Origin: Hanstruepera ponticola
GTDB taxonomy: Bacteria; Bacteroidota; Bacteroidia; Flavobacteriales; Flavobacteriaceae
Assembly: GCF_012931685.1 (NCBI RefSeq)
Contig: NZ_JABANC010000004.1
Span: forward strand, 1-64,000
Length of the DNA stretch: 64,000 nucleotides
Direction of reading: 5' to 3'
Shown here: positions 27,335-35,178 of the stretch, one piece after another
How positions within the stretch are numbered: position 1 is the stretch's first letter
Layout: every line of letters starts with the position of its first letter
Notes under the pieces: model-generated
Told to the model about the DNA's origin: nothing
The model's input: the letters and a program-made list of their open reading frames with translations, nothing else
Databases searched by the model: none
Position numbers and translations under genes: made by a program

Positions 27335-27364
27335 AAATGCTTTAAAGATTGGTTATAATTTTTA

Positions 27365-27390
27365 GACACCCATCAATCTCCAAAGTCACA
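27365..27390 (-). promoter_or_regulatory. Putative ECF promoter of the 60-residue membrane protein gene
   Basis: Minus strand: TGTGACTTT beginning at 27390, a 15-nt spacer (27384-27370), then GTGTC (27369-27365) followed by TAAA. Block sequence and spacing equal those of the sigma gene site. It lies 30 nt from the ATG at 27334 and begins 3 nt after the MscS-like stop. Confidence 0.6.
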
Positions 27391-27392
27391 TT

Positions 27393-28202
27393 TTAATCGA
27401 TAATTTCAATTTTTTTATTGCTTATATACTTAATTGGGTAAACCACTTTTGCATCATTAAAAACAACTACCATACTTATGTTATCAATAGCATCAATAAC
27501 ACCTTCTTTATCATCCAGTACTATTTTTTGTCCCACCGAAAAATTACGTTTCGAATAAAAGCCTAACAATAATCTATATACAATATCGCGTGATCCAAAT
27601 CCAAATGCAATTGTAAAAGAAGCCAGAATGGCTCCAAGAATTAAAAATAGGTTATTCGTTATAATGTCCGTATTAAAACCTGCCTGATTTAAGGCCATTA
27701 TTGACACCATTACAACCAAAATTAGAAAAAGAATATTACTAATTACTTTAGAGCCATTAATATCAATAGCTTTCAATAAGGTACGTAGCGTCTTTTTTAA
27801 ATAATTGGCTCCATATATTCCCAGCACAAAAATTAATAATGCACTAAAGAATTTTGGTAAATAATGAATAAGCTTACCTACTTCATTAGATATTAAATTA
27901 AAGTTTAATATTTCGGCTCCTACTATGATAAAAATTAATATTAAAAACCATTTAACAAAAACGAGTATGATTTTTTCTGGATCTATTTTGAAATCAGCAT
28001 TCAAAAATGATACGTTATTTAACTTTTCTGTCAAAAAACTAATCCTCGTAAACTTCAGCGATTTTTTTACTATTAACAGTATGAGTTTTAATAAGAGCCA
28101 TGCTAGAACTACAAACAGTACTCCAAAAATTATTTTTGGTAAAAACTCATAGGTATTTCTCAATAATTCATCTAAAAGATTAAAATTTAAATCGGTCTTC
28201 AT
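27393..28202 (-). CDS. MscS-like mechanosensitive channel family protein
   Basis: 269 residues with about five hydrophobic segments. N-terminal conserved TM-helix module (LPKIIFGVLFVVLAWLLLKLI), then a pore-like segment rich in Gly/Ala (ILGAILASFTIAFGFGSRDIVYRLLLGFYSKRNFSVGQKIVL), and a short MscS beta domain (DKEGVIDAIDNISMVVVF). It lacks the full C-terminal cage of E. coli MscS (286 residues). It could release solutes on hypo-osmotic stress or sense membrane tension. It lies in an operon with an ECF sigma factor, 22 nt after a 61-residue ORF. Confidence 0.9.
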   Translation of the reverse strand: MKTDLNFNLLDELLRNTYEFLPKIIFGVLFVVLAWLLLKLILLIVKKSLKFTRISFLTEKLNNVSFLNADFKIDPEKIILVFVKWFLILIFIIVGAEILNFNLISNEVGKLIHYLPKFFSALLIFVLGIYGANYLKKTLRTLLKAIDINGSKVISNILFLILVVMVSIMALNQAGFNTDIITNNLFLILGAILASFTIAFGFGSRDIVYRLLLGFYSKRNFSVGQKIVLDDKEGVIDAIDNISMVVVFNDAKVVYPIKYISNKKIEIID

Positions 28203-28224
28203 GGTATACTAATTTAGTTGGAAA

Positions 28225-28410
28225 TTACTTTTTGTTTTTTCTAGAAAGGTTAAAAATATCATTAATCGCTTCTGGATATTTAATAGTCAGTAAATCCGTA
28301 ACATCAAGAGCCAATTTAACCACATTGATGTCATCCATTACCTTTTCCTTAATAATGTCTGGCAGTTTTTCGCTGTTTATTACTTTTTTAAACGGATTTT
28401 CCATAATCAA
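28225..28410 (-). CDS. hypothetical small protein between ECF sigma and MscS genes
   Basis: 61 residues, soluble, predicted mostly helical (EKLPDIIKEKVMDDINVVKLALDVTDLL), basic C-terminus. Its ATG overlaps the sigma stop codon (ATGA), indicating translational coupling. In position it replaces a classical anti-sigma gene, but it has no membrane segment or zinc motif. It might bind the sigma factor directly; this is inference only. No family recognised. Confidence 0.75.
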   Translation of the reverse strand: MIMENPFKKVINSEKLPDIIKEKVMDDINVVKLALDVTDLLTIKYPEAINDIFNLSRKNKK

Positions 28411-28988
28411 ATGTTTTCATAAACTTTAACCAGTCTATTTTTAGCTCTACTCAATCGCATTTTTACAGCGCTCTTACCCAAGTCTAAAACTTCTTGAATA
28501 TCTTCAATACTCATTTCGTCTTGGTATTTCATAAATAAAATGGATTTATCATTTGGATCAATTAACTCAAGAGCTTTGGTTAACTTTTCCGAATCCATAT
28601 TACTTATTATTTCATCATTAATTTTATTTTGTACCGCATTGAGGTAATCTTGTTCCGTTTCGCTATCAGTATATATAAATTTACTTTTGCGCTTGTTCAA
28701 ATCACGTTGTACATAATTTACACAGTGATTGTATGTAAAGGAATAAAGCCAGGTAGAAAATTTAGATTTATGTCCAAAAGTTTTAATCTTTATAAAAAGT
28801 TTGACAAAGATATCATGTGTTAAATCTTGAGCCTCTTCCTTATTCTGCACAAAACTTATGCACTTATTATAGACCAAATGAGCGTACCTGTCATATATAA
28901 TTGAAAATAACTCTGAACTTTTAGTTTTTACTATAAGTTCTACAAGTTTTTCGTCGGAAATTGAGTTGTCTATTTTTAAATCTTCCAA
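28407..28988 (-). CDS. ECF RNA polymerase sigma factor (envelope/osmotic module)
   Basis: 193 residues. Sigma2 about 25-95 (YDRYAHLVYNKCISFVQNKEEAQDLTHDIFVKLF, then STWLYSFTYNHCVNYV) and sigma4 about 130-190 (LIDPNDKSILFMKYQDEMSIEDIQEVLDLGKSAVKMRLSRAKNRLV). It is first in an operon with a 61-residue protein, an MscS-like channel and a 60-residue membrane protein. A TGTGAC/GTGTC two-block motif lies just upstream (29015-29040), consistent with autoregulation. Confidence 0.95.
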   Translation of the reverse strand: MEDLKIDNSISDEKLVELIVKTKSSELFSIIYDRYAHLVYNKCISFVQNKEEAQDLTHDIFVKLFIKIKTFGHKSKFSTWLYSFTYNHCVNYVQRDLNKRKSKFIYTDSETEQDYLNAVQNKINDEIISNMDSEKLTKALELIDPNDKSILFMKYQDEMSIEDIQEVLDLGKSAVKMRLSRAKNRLVKVYENI

Positions 28989-29014
28989 ATATGAAAATTA
29001 TAATCATTCATTTA

Positions 29015-29040
29015 GACACAAAACATAAAATAAAGTCACA
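29015..29040 (-). promoter_or_regulatory. Putative autoregulated ECF promoter of the sigma/MscS operon
   Basis: Minus strand: TGTGACTTT starting at 29040, spacer of 15 nt (29034-29020), GTGTC (29019-29015) followed by TAAATG. The inferred start near 29007 gives a leader of about 20 nt to the sigma ATG at 28988. The 15-nt spacing is the same as at 27365-27390. Confidence 0.62.
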
Positions 29041-29112
29041 GGTATGTATTAAAAGTTATGTCCTTATACTAAATTAATGATTTGACATGAAATTGAATTG
29101 TGTAGAAATGAA

Positions 29113-29532
29113 TTAACCAAGAAAACTTTGAATGGCCAATTCGTAGCTTTGTAAACCAAAGCCAACAATTACACCTTTGGTATGTGGTGCCACATAAGAT
29201 TGATGTCGAAATTCTTCTCTATCAAAAGTATTGGATATATGAACCTCAACAACAGGTGTTTGAATAGCAGCTACGGCATCGCCAATTCCTACTGAAGTAT
29301 GTGTATAAGCCGCAGCATTTAAGATAATGCCATCATATTCAAAGCCAACTTTATGTAATTTATCAATTAGTTCACCTTCAATATTAGACTGAAAATGACT
29401 AATAGATACGTTTTTATATTTGTTTTTAACTTCGTCTAAAAACTCTGTGAAAGATAAATTACCATAAATTTCAGGTTCGCGCTTACCCAATAGGTTTAAA
29501 TTTGGACCATTAATAATCATGAGTTTCTTCAT
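29113..29532 (-). CDS. aroQ: 3-dehydroquinate dehydratase, type II
   Basis: 139 residues from ATG 29532. A longer reading from 29562 would begin inside the preceding gene's terminator and is rejected. It dehydrates 3-dehydroquinate in the shikimate pathway. Hallmarks: N-terminal IINGPNLNLLGKREPEIYG (active-site Tyr and Arg), FQSNIEGELIDKLH, ILNAAAYTHTSVGI, and VEVHISNTFDREEFRHQSY (active-site His and Arg). Length matches type II enzymes. It stands alone between the sigma operon and a barrel gene. Confidence 0.97.
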   Translation of the reverse strand: MKKLMIINGPNLNLLGKREPEIYGNLSFTEFLDEVKNKYKNVSISHFQSNIEGELIDKLHKVGFEYDGIILNAAAYTHTSVGIGDAVAAIQTPVVEVHISNTFDREEFRHQSYVAPHTKGVIVGFGLQSYELAIQSFLG

Positions 29533-29549
29533 AAAGTAAAGGTATAAAA

Positions 29550-29574
29550 AAAACCGAAGCATAAACTTCGGCTT
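29550..29574 (-). terminator. Terminator of the first barrel gene
   Basis: Minus strand: CCGAAG, short loop, CTTCGG then eight T. It lies about 25 nt past the 29598 gene end and just before the aroQ start, which helps fix that start. Confidence 0.82.
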
Positions 29575-29597
29575 GATGAATTATATACATTCTATTA

Positions 29598-30125
29598 TTA
29601 GTTAAGATTAACCATAAAGCCTAGGTTAAAGGCTGAATAGTAAAAATAATCATCACTTATTCCAATATAATTGATATTCAGCTGCATCTTATCATTTAAA
29701 TTGAAGCCTACCATAGGTCTCCAATAAAAACCACCAGTATAATAATCTCTGTTAAAGCCATCTTTGGCACTTGAAACTGATAAGGCATAACCTACATCAG
29801 CACCAAAAACAAGGCGATTATTTATGTTAAAACGTGCTGCTGCGGCTAATGGTACGTATTGGTAGTCTGGTGTTTCAAAATTTATTGGTCCAAAAAAGAA
29901 GTCTTCACCAAAGGCTTGACCATAACCCGTTGCGAAACCCAAATTGAAGGCAGAATTGACTTCAAATAAATAATTAGCATCAATATTAAAGGCAAAAGAA
30001 TAATCATATCCTTCATAATTCTCGTATGGAAAGCCTATACTCACACCTAAATTCAATCCAGATTGAGCATACGTACTTAAACTTAATAATAATGCGGCTA
30101 CTATTGTAATAACATGTTTTTTCAT
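29598..30125 (-). CDS. outer-membrane beta-barrel protein, tandem paralogue A
   Basis: 175 residues from ATG 30125, which places the signal peptide (ending STYAQ) at the start; the in-frame TTG at 30134 is unnecessary. The barrel repeats glycine/aromatic strands (LNLGVSIGFPYENYEGYDYSFAFNIDANYLF, GADVGYALSVSS, FYWRPMVGFNLNDKMQLNINY) and ends with FNLGFMVNLN. It is a paralogue of the next gene upstream (30201-30746), with the same order of motifs, so the pair probably arose by tandem duplication. Each copy has its own terminator. Function unknown. Confidence 0.87.
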   Translation of the reverse strand: MKKHVITIVAALLLSLSTYAQSGLNLGVSIGFPYENYEGYDYSFAFNIDANYLFEVNSAFNLGFATGYGQAFGEDFFFGPINFETPDYQYVPLAAAARFNINNRLVFGADVGYALSVSSAKDGFNRDYYTGGFYWRPMVGFNLNDKMQLNINYIGISDDYFYYSAFNLGFMVNLN

Positions 30126-30145
30126 GATTTTCAATTTTAATTAAA

Positions 30146-30181
30146 AAAAAGAGTAAACTCAAAAATTTGATTACTCTTTTT
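30146..30181 (-). terminator. Terminator between the two paralogous barrel genes
   Basis: AAAAAGAGTAA (30146-30156) pairs with TTACTCTTTTT (30171-30181), with an inner TCAAA/TTTGA pairing. It lies 20 nt past the second barrel gene. Confidence 0.82.
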
Positions 30182-30200
30182 ATGATTAAACTTTTATTTA

Positions 30201-30746
30201 TTAAAATCCGAATTCAACACCAAAATTAAATGATGTAAAACTACTATAAGATCTGTAATAGTAAGTTCCGTTGTTTCTATAATCTGTACCACCTGATATA
30301 CTTTGAAAAGAGGCAATTAATGCTACAGTTCCTAAATCAAATCCAAACTTTGGACGTGCATAGAAACCAGATTTAGCATCACCAGCAGCATTGATTCCGA
30401 CACCTAAATCGACACCACCAAAAAATCGATGGTTAGCAAAATAGTACCTCGCAGAAGCTGCAATAGGAATGAATGATGCATCTTCATATTTGGTGCCAAA
30501 AAAGTCGTCACCAACAAAATGGGTATAGCCAAGTAAACCACCCACTTCTAAATTATCAATAAGCTCAAACAAGTAAGCAACATCAAAACCAAAATTAAAC
30601 GTAGAAATATCACTTGCACCACTTATTGGTAACCCAATGTTTGCACCAACGTAAAAGCCACCGCCTTTTATTTTTTCTTCAATATCTTGTGCTTTAGCAT
30701 TCAAACTAAATATTACAAGAGCTACAAATAGTAATAATTTTTTCAT
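30201..30746 (-). CDS. outer-membrane beta-barrel protein, tandem paralogue B
   Basis: 181 residues, signal peptide ending at LNAKAQ. Same plan as its neighbour at 29598: GGFYVGANIGLPISGASD opening, NFGFDVAYLFEL, YTHFVGDDFFGTKYEDASFIPIAASARYYF, GGVDLGVGINAAGDAKSGFYARPKFGFDLG, and terminal FNFGVEFGF. Shared features (DDFF/EDFFFG loop, AASARY/AAAARF, FYARP/FYWRP) support paralogy. It is predicted to sit in the outer membrane. No specific function. Confidence 0.87.
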   Translation of the reverse strand: MKKLLLFVALVIFSLNAKAQDIEEKIKGGGFYVGANIGLPISGASDISTFNFGFDVAYLFELIDNLEVGGLLGYTHFVGDDFFGTKYEDASFIPIAASARYYFANHRFFGGVDLGVGINAAGDAKSGFYARPKFGFDLGTVALIASFQSISGGTDYRNNGTYYYRSYSSFTSFNFGVEFGF

Positions 30747-30801
30747 AATTGTTTTAGTTTTAATTGATTAATATTACTAAATATAAGATTTAAAAGTTAA
30801 A

Positions 30802-30840
30802 ACAAAAAAAACCGAAGTGATTAACTTCGGTTTTTTTTGT
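30802..30840 (-). terminator. Very strong terminator of the third barrel gene
   Basis: Perfect 17-bp arms: ACAAAAAAAACCGAAGT, loop GATTA, ACTTCGGTTTTTTTTGT. The T-run is present on both strands. It lies about 16 nt past the gene ending at 30856. Confidence 0.92.
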
Positions 30841-30855
30841 TTTATTATAAGAATA

Positions 30856-31443
30856 TTAGAACATAAATCCAACAGAAACTTGAATGACTCCATTAGACAC
30901 TTTAAAGTCATCAGAATTGTCTGCATCATTAACGTTAGATAATCCTAAATTATAACGTGCTCCAAAATTTAAGCCATTATCCATTTTATATCCTAAACCA
31001 AAATTTAATCCAAAATCGATGCTTTTAAGATCTTCAATATCTGTTGTTTCAGAATCTCCATTAAACTCATATTTTGCTTTCGAACTAACTAAAAAACCAA
31101 CTTGTGGACCAGCCTCTATATTAAAGCCTTTAGTTGGATAAAATTTAGCCATTAAAGGAACATTAATATAATCGAGATTATATTTTAGTTTAGCGCCTCC
31201 TTCTTCAAATTTAGTTCCTTGACTTGAATACAATATTTCTGGTTGAAAACCCATTTTTTCATTAAACATTATTTCTGCAACACCACCAACATGGAATCCC
31301 ACTTTCATATCGTTATCCTCAATATCGCCATTTAAATTTGCGAAATTCACACCACCTTTTACACCAAAAGATACATCCATTTGTGCATTGGTACTGTTAA
31401 AAACAAATGCTGTCAAAGCAGCACATAAAATTAATTTTTTCAT
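30856..31443 (-). CDS. PorT-family-like outer-membrane beta-barrel protein
   Basis: 195 residues from ATG 31443; the upstream in-frame start at 31506 would add 21 residues before the signal peptide. The signal ends at TNAQ, then the classical MDVSFGVKGGVNFANLNGD outer-membrane-beta-barrel opening, AEIMFNEKMGFQPEILYSSQGTKF, FNIEAGPQVGFLVSS, and the final VIQVSVGFMF. Similar proteins are abundant in Bacteroidota; most have no defined function. It is monocistronic. Confidence 0.9.
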   Translation of the reverse strand: MKKLILCAALTAFVFNSTNAQMDVSFGVKGGVNFANLNGDIEDNDMKVGFHVGGVAEIMFNEKMGFQPEILYSSQGTKFEEGGAKLKYNLDYINVPLMAKFYPTKGFNIEAGPQVGFLVSSKAKYEFNGDSETTDIEDLKSIDFGLNFGLGYKMDNGLNFGARYNLGLSNVNDADNSDDFKVSNGVIQVSVGFMF

Positions 31444-31659
31444 AATCGTTAAGTTTTTATAATTGATTTGATGCAAACTAAATACTTTTTTTTGAATTAT
31501 TAACAACCGATTTTAAGTTTATTAACATTTTTATAAACAATTAAGTTCAAACTATTGATTTATAATATTTTAAAAATTATAGTTATTAACAATTTAAAAG
31601 ATGTCATACTATTCATCAGCATTTTCATACATTTATATGCTATTTATAATTACTGCTGA

Positions 31660-32556
31660 ATGAATTGGAATAATGCCATCAAAGATTATCAAATGTACTT
31701 AAAAATTGAGCGTGGACTTTCTTCTAATACTATAAGTAGTTACTCACTTGATATTGAAAAGCTCATTGAATTTCTTGATGCCAAAAAGATTACTGAAAGT
31801 CCTTTAAAAATAGACGCTGAAGTTATCCAACAGTTTATTTATGAAGCTGCAAAGCATTTGAATGCCCGATCAAGAGCACGCATTATTTCTGGGCTACGCA
31901 GTTTTTTTAATTATTTGGTTTTTGAAGATTATAGACAAGATAATCCACTAGATCTTATAGAATCACCTAAAATTGGCAGAAAACTACCTGACACCCTAAG
32001 TGAAGAAGATATAAACAACATCATTGCAGCAATTGATTTAAGTAAGCCTGAGGGTGAACGCAATAGAGCGATTTTAGAGACCTTATACAGTTGTGGTTTA
32101 CGTGTAAGCGAGTTGACCAATCTTAAAATTTCAGATTTATTTTTTGATGAAGGCTTTATAAAAGTCACTGGAAAAGGTGATAAACAGCGCTTTGTACCAA
32201 TTGTAAAATCTACCCAAAAATACATTACTATTTATATCAATGATATACGACGGTTAATGCCTATTAAAAAGGACTATGAAGACACGCTTTTTTTAAACCG
32301 AAGAGGCAGACAACTCACTCGCGCTATGATATTTACTATTATAAAACAATTAGTTGAAAAAATAGGCTTAAAAAAGACTGTATCGCCACATACTTTCAGA
32401 CATTCCTTTGCAACACATCTTTTAGAAAATGGTGCTGATTTAAGAGCCATCCAATTAATGCTTGGTCATGAAAGCATTACTACTACTGAAATTTATATGC
32501 ATATAGATAGAAGCCAACTGACCAAAACCGTGGAGACTTATCATCCTAGAAAATAA
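31660..32556 (+). CDS. xerD: tyrosine recombinase XerD-like
   Basis: 298 residues. Core-binding domain about 1-90 (YLKIERGLSSNTISSYSLDIEKLIEFL) and catalytic domain about 110-298. The catalytic residues are visible: Arg in YSCGLRVSELTNL, Lys in KVTGKGDKQRFVPI, His-x-x-Arg in SPHTFRHSFATHLLENGADLRAIQ, His in MLGHESITTTEIY and the nucleophile Tyr shortly after. Length and motifs fit the housekeeping XerD that resolves chromosome dimers at dif; no dif site was found in the window. It stands alone beside rny, with no sign of a mobile element. Confidence 0.94.
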   Translation: MNWNNAIKDYQMYLKIERGLSSNTISSYSLDIEKLIEFLDAKKITESPLKIDAEVIQQFIYEAAKHLNARSRARIISGLRSFFNYLVFEDYRQDNPLDLIESPKIGRKLPDTLSEEDINNIIAAIDLSKPEGERNRAILETLYSCGLRVSELTNLKISDLFFDEGFIKVTGKGDKQRFVPIVKSTQKYITIYINDIRRLMPIKKDYEDTLFLNRRGRQLTRAMIFTIIKQLVEKIGLKKTVSPHTFRHSFATHLLENGADLRAIQLMLGHESITTTEIYMHIDRSQLTKTVETYHPRK

Positions 32557-32559
32557 AAA

Positions 32560-32583
32560 AAGCCCACATTTAGTGGGCTTCTC
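32560..32583. terminator. Terminator between xerD and rny
   Basis: AAGCCCAC, loop ATTTA, GTGGGCTT; an A-run on one side favours use by the minus-strand rny gene, while the plus side offers only TTCTC. Confidence 0.78.
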
Positions 32584-32616
32584 AATAGAGTGCTGCATTC
32601 GTAAAAATGACAAATA

Positions 32617-34191
32617 TTATTTTGCAATATTTACTGCTCTGGTTTCTCTAATTACTGTGACTTTAACCTGTCCTGGATATGTCATATCGGTTTGAATTTT
32701 TTGGGAAATACTGAAAGAAAGATCGGCTGCTTTTTGATCATCAACTTTTTCACTTTCAACTATAACACGCAACTCCCTACCTGCTTGAATGGCATAAGCT
32801 TTTTTAACACCTCCAAAACCAAAGGCTATATCTTCTAAATCTTTTAAACGTTGGATATAGCTATCAAGCACTTGACGTCTTGCACCTGGTCTCGCGCCAG
32901 AAATGGCATCACAAACTTGTACAATTGGTGCCAATAGTGATTTCATTTCTATCTCATCATGGTGAGCACCAATAGCATTACACACATCATCTTTTTCACC
33001 ATATTTTTCAGCCCATTGCATTCCTAATATAGCGTGTGGTGTTTCCATATCTGCTTCAGCATCTGGTACTTTTCCAATGTCATGTAAGAGTCCAGCTCGT
33101 TTGGCCAATTTTGGATTTAAGCCCAATTCGGCTGCCATAACACCACAAAGTTTTGCTACCTCACGTGAGTGTTGCAGTAAGTTCTGTCCATATGAAGAAC
33201 GATACTTCATACGTCCAACAACTTTTACCAATTCAGGATGTAGATTATGAATACCCAAATCAATAACGGTACGCTTACCTACCTCAATTATCTCCTGCTC
33301 TATTTGTTTAGTTGTTTTCTTAACAACCTCTTCAATTCTAGCAGGATGAATACGACCATCTGTAACTAATTTGTGTAATGATAATCTAGCTATTTCACGT
33401 CTTACGGAATCAAAACAAGACAATATAATTGCCTCTGGAGTATCATCAACAATTATTTCTACACCTGTTGCCGCCTCAATCGCTCTAATGTTTCGTCCCT
33501 CTCTACCAATAATACGACCTTTAACATCATCTGACTCAATGTTGAAAACAGACACGCAGTTATCTACAGCTTCTTCTGTTCCAATTCGCTGTATGGTATT
33601 TATAATTACTTTTTTAGCCTCTTGTTGTGCTGTAAGCTTCGCTTCTTCCAAAGTACTTTGAACATAAGCCATGGCATCATTCTTGGCTTCCCCTTTAAGA
33701 GATTCAACCAATTGGGCTTTAGCATCTTCAGCGGAAAGACTAGAAATAACTTCTAGTTGTTCTACTTGACTTCTGTGAAGCTTCTCTAGCTCATCTTTTT
33801 TCTTCTCTATTAAATCAAGCCTATGATTGTAATCTTTTATTTTAGCCTCTAGATTATCGTTGAGCTTTTTGTTTTTAGACAACTCACCTGAAACTTGTGA
33901 TTCTTTGTCTCTTGTACGTTTTTCAGCTTCAGCCATTTTTTTGTCTCTTGACAAAATAACCTTCTCGTGCTCAGACTTTAATTCAATAAACTTTTCTTTT
34001 GCTTGAAGAATTTTATCCTTCTTTATTGATTCTCCTTCACTATTGGCTTCCTTAATTATTGAAGCTGCTGTTTTCTTGGCACTTTTCACCAATTTTGATG
34101 CATTGTTTCTTTCTAAAACTTTTGCAACAATAAATCCTATGATTATTCCTAATAATATTCCTCCTACAATTAATATAATTGTGTTATCCAT
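32617..34191 (-). CDS. rny: ribonuclease Y
   Basis: 524 residues from ATG 34191 (a GTG two codons upstream is in frame). It is a membrane-bound endoribonuclease that starts mRNA decay. N-terminal anchor about 3-22 ([19 protein letters not shown]), a long coiled coil about 25-190, KH domain with [19 protein letters not shown] (about 220-238), HD domain with the metal pair in [10 protein letters not shown], and the C-terminal [19 protein letters not shown] 6S RNA candidate and zapA lie upstream on the same strand. Confidence 0.97.
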   Translation of the reverse strand: MDNTIILIVGGILLGIIIGFIVAKVLERNNASKLVKSAKKTAASIIKEANSEGESIKKDKILQAKEKFIELKSEHEKVILSRDKKMAEAEKRTRDKESQVSGELSKNKKLNDNLEAKIKDYNHRLDLIEKKKDELEKLHRSQVEQLEVISSLSAEDAKAQLVESLKGEAKNDAMAYVQSTLEEAKLTAQQEAKKVIINTIQRIGTEEAVDNCVSVFNIESDDVKGRIIGREGRNIRAIEAATGVEIIVDDTPEAIILSCFDSVRREIARLSLHKLVTDGRIHPARIEEVVKKTTKQIEQEIIEVGKRTVIDLGIHNLHPELVKVVGRMKYRSSYGQNLLQHSREVAKLCGVMAAELGLNPKLAKRAGLLHDIGKVPDAEADMETPHAILGMQWAEKYGEKDDVCNAIGAHHDEIEMKSLLAPIVQVCDAISGARPGARRQVLDSYIQRLKDLEDIAFGFGGVKKAYAIQAGRELRVIVESEKVDDQKAADLSFSISQKIQTDMTYPGQVKVTVIRETRAVNIAK

Positions 34192-34211
34192 ATTCACTTT
34201 ATTAATTTATA

Positions 34212-34381
34212 AAAAAAGCCTGCACCAGTATAAAGTTTTGTATAAACTCCTTAAAACAAGTTTAGGGATACCAAGCTGATCAAGTATCTGCTCAAAGACA
34301 GCTCGCTTTTACAACTTAAACTCACCCTTTTTAAAGAATTAGTGTTGAGTTTATCAAAAAAAATAACTAATGCAGGCAGTA
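34212..34381 (-). ncRNA. ssrS: 6S RNA candidate
   Basis: No ORF fits this 206-nt gap between zapA and rny. On the minus strand an RNA of about 170 nt would begin near 34381 with GCCTGCA (34377-34371) and end with TGCAGGC (34224-34218) plus a T-run, giving a closing terminal stem. Internal TAAACTCA/TGAGTTTA pairing and a large AT-rich middle are visible, consistent with the 6S layout of a closing stem, central bubble and terminal hairpin. 6S genes are classically found next to zapA, as here. It would bind the housekeeping RNA polymerase in stationary phase. Confidence 0.75.
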
Positions 34382-34403
34382 ACCTTAGTCTATTTAAAGA
34401 ACG

Positions 34404-34697
34404 TTAAGAGTTTAAATGATCTTTTAACAGGCTGTTTAAAGCATTTAGCTTTTGTTCAACATGTTCATTCACATTTTCTTTATCTATTGATTTCTGTTCA
34501 ACTTGTGACGCAAATTGTAAAGCGCACATAGCTAAAACATCTTGTTTATCTTGAACAGAATAACTTCGCTCAAATTGTTTAATCATAGATTCAATATTTT
34601 TAGCCGCTTTTCGTAAACCTTCTTCCTGACTAGGTGTAATAGTCAACGGATATACTCTATTGGCTATAGAAAGCCTTATTTTAAGCTTGTCTGACAT
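34404..34697 (-). CDS. zapA: cell division protein ZapA
   Basis: 97 residues from ATG 34697 (MSDKLKIRLSIANRVYPLTI, the family start). An ATG at 34712 overlapping the previous stop (TAATG) is also possible and would add five residues. N-terminal beta-rich head, then a long helix with IESMIKQFERSYSVQDKQDVLAMCALQFASQVEQK forming the coiled-coil dimer. ZapA bundles FtsZ filaments. It follows a coiled-coil ORF in the same transcript and precedes the 6S RNA candidate. Confidence 0.94.
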   Translation of the reverse strand: MSDKLKIRLSIANRVYPLTITPSQEEGLRKAAKNIESMIKQFERSYSVQDKQDVLAMCALQFASQVEQKSIDKENVNEHVEQKLNALNSLLKDHLNS

Positions 34698-34711
34698 GTA
34701 ATCTATGTGCA

Positions 34712-35002
34712 TTATTCAGAAAGTTGGGCAATACAATGATCAATTTCCCTAATTAATGCGTTTATTTTAAGCTTTGTTTCTCTTTTATTATTATCACTGC
34801 CAAGCATGGTATTTGCAAATTTAAGCGCTTCATACTTTTCTTGCCAAGAAACTAAATCTTGTTTCTGTTCTTGAAGCGATTTTTGAGTTAATTGTAATTC
34901 TTGCTCTAATTTTAGATTAGCTTGTTTTAAAACTTCCTGTTTGTGTAAAACTTTGCTGATTTTATTCTCTAAAGCATCTACAATTTCTTCAATATTACTC
35001 AT
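34712..35002 (-). CDS. coiled-coil protein upstream of zapA (ZapB-like)
   Basis: 96 residues, almost entirely helical with heptads from about 3 to 60 (LENKISKVLHKQEVLKQANLKLEQELQLTQKSLQEQK), rich in Gln/Lys/Glu. Its stop overlaps a zapA ATG by one base. Position and shape suggest a division-associated coiled coil, functionally like ZapB, but sequence identity with ZapB cannot be claimed. First gene of the unit; no clear promoter found. Confidence 0.85.
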   Translation of the reverse strand: MSNIEEIVDALENKISKVLHKQEVLKQANLKLEQELQLTQKSLQEQKQDLVSWQEKYEALKFANTMLGSDNNKRETKLKINALIREIDHCIAQLSE

Positions 35003-35178
35003 TTACAATATCAATACTTATCTCACAAAGTTAACATACCTAAAGATAAATAACAATAGTTTTTCAATAAAAATTAATATCTAGACGTTATTATTCATAA
35101 TCAATGCGCTAGCACAGAAACTGCATTTGCTTTTGGAAATTTAATTCAAATTAATACTTTAGCATCAACAACATTTTT

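Noticed and set aside
31660-32556. XerD as an integrase marking a genomic island
   Set aside because: It has XerD length and motifs, sits among housekeeping genes, and no attachment-site repeats or phage genes flank it.
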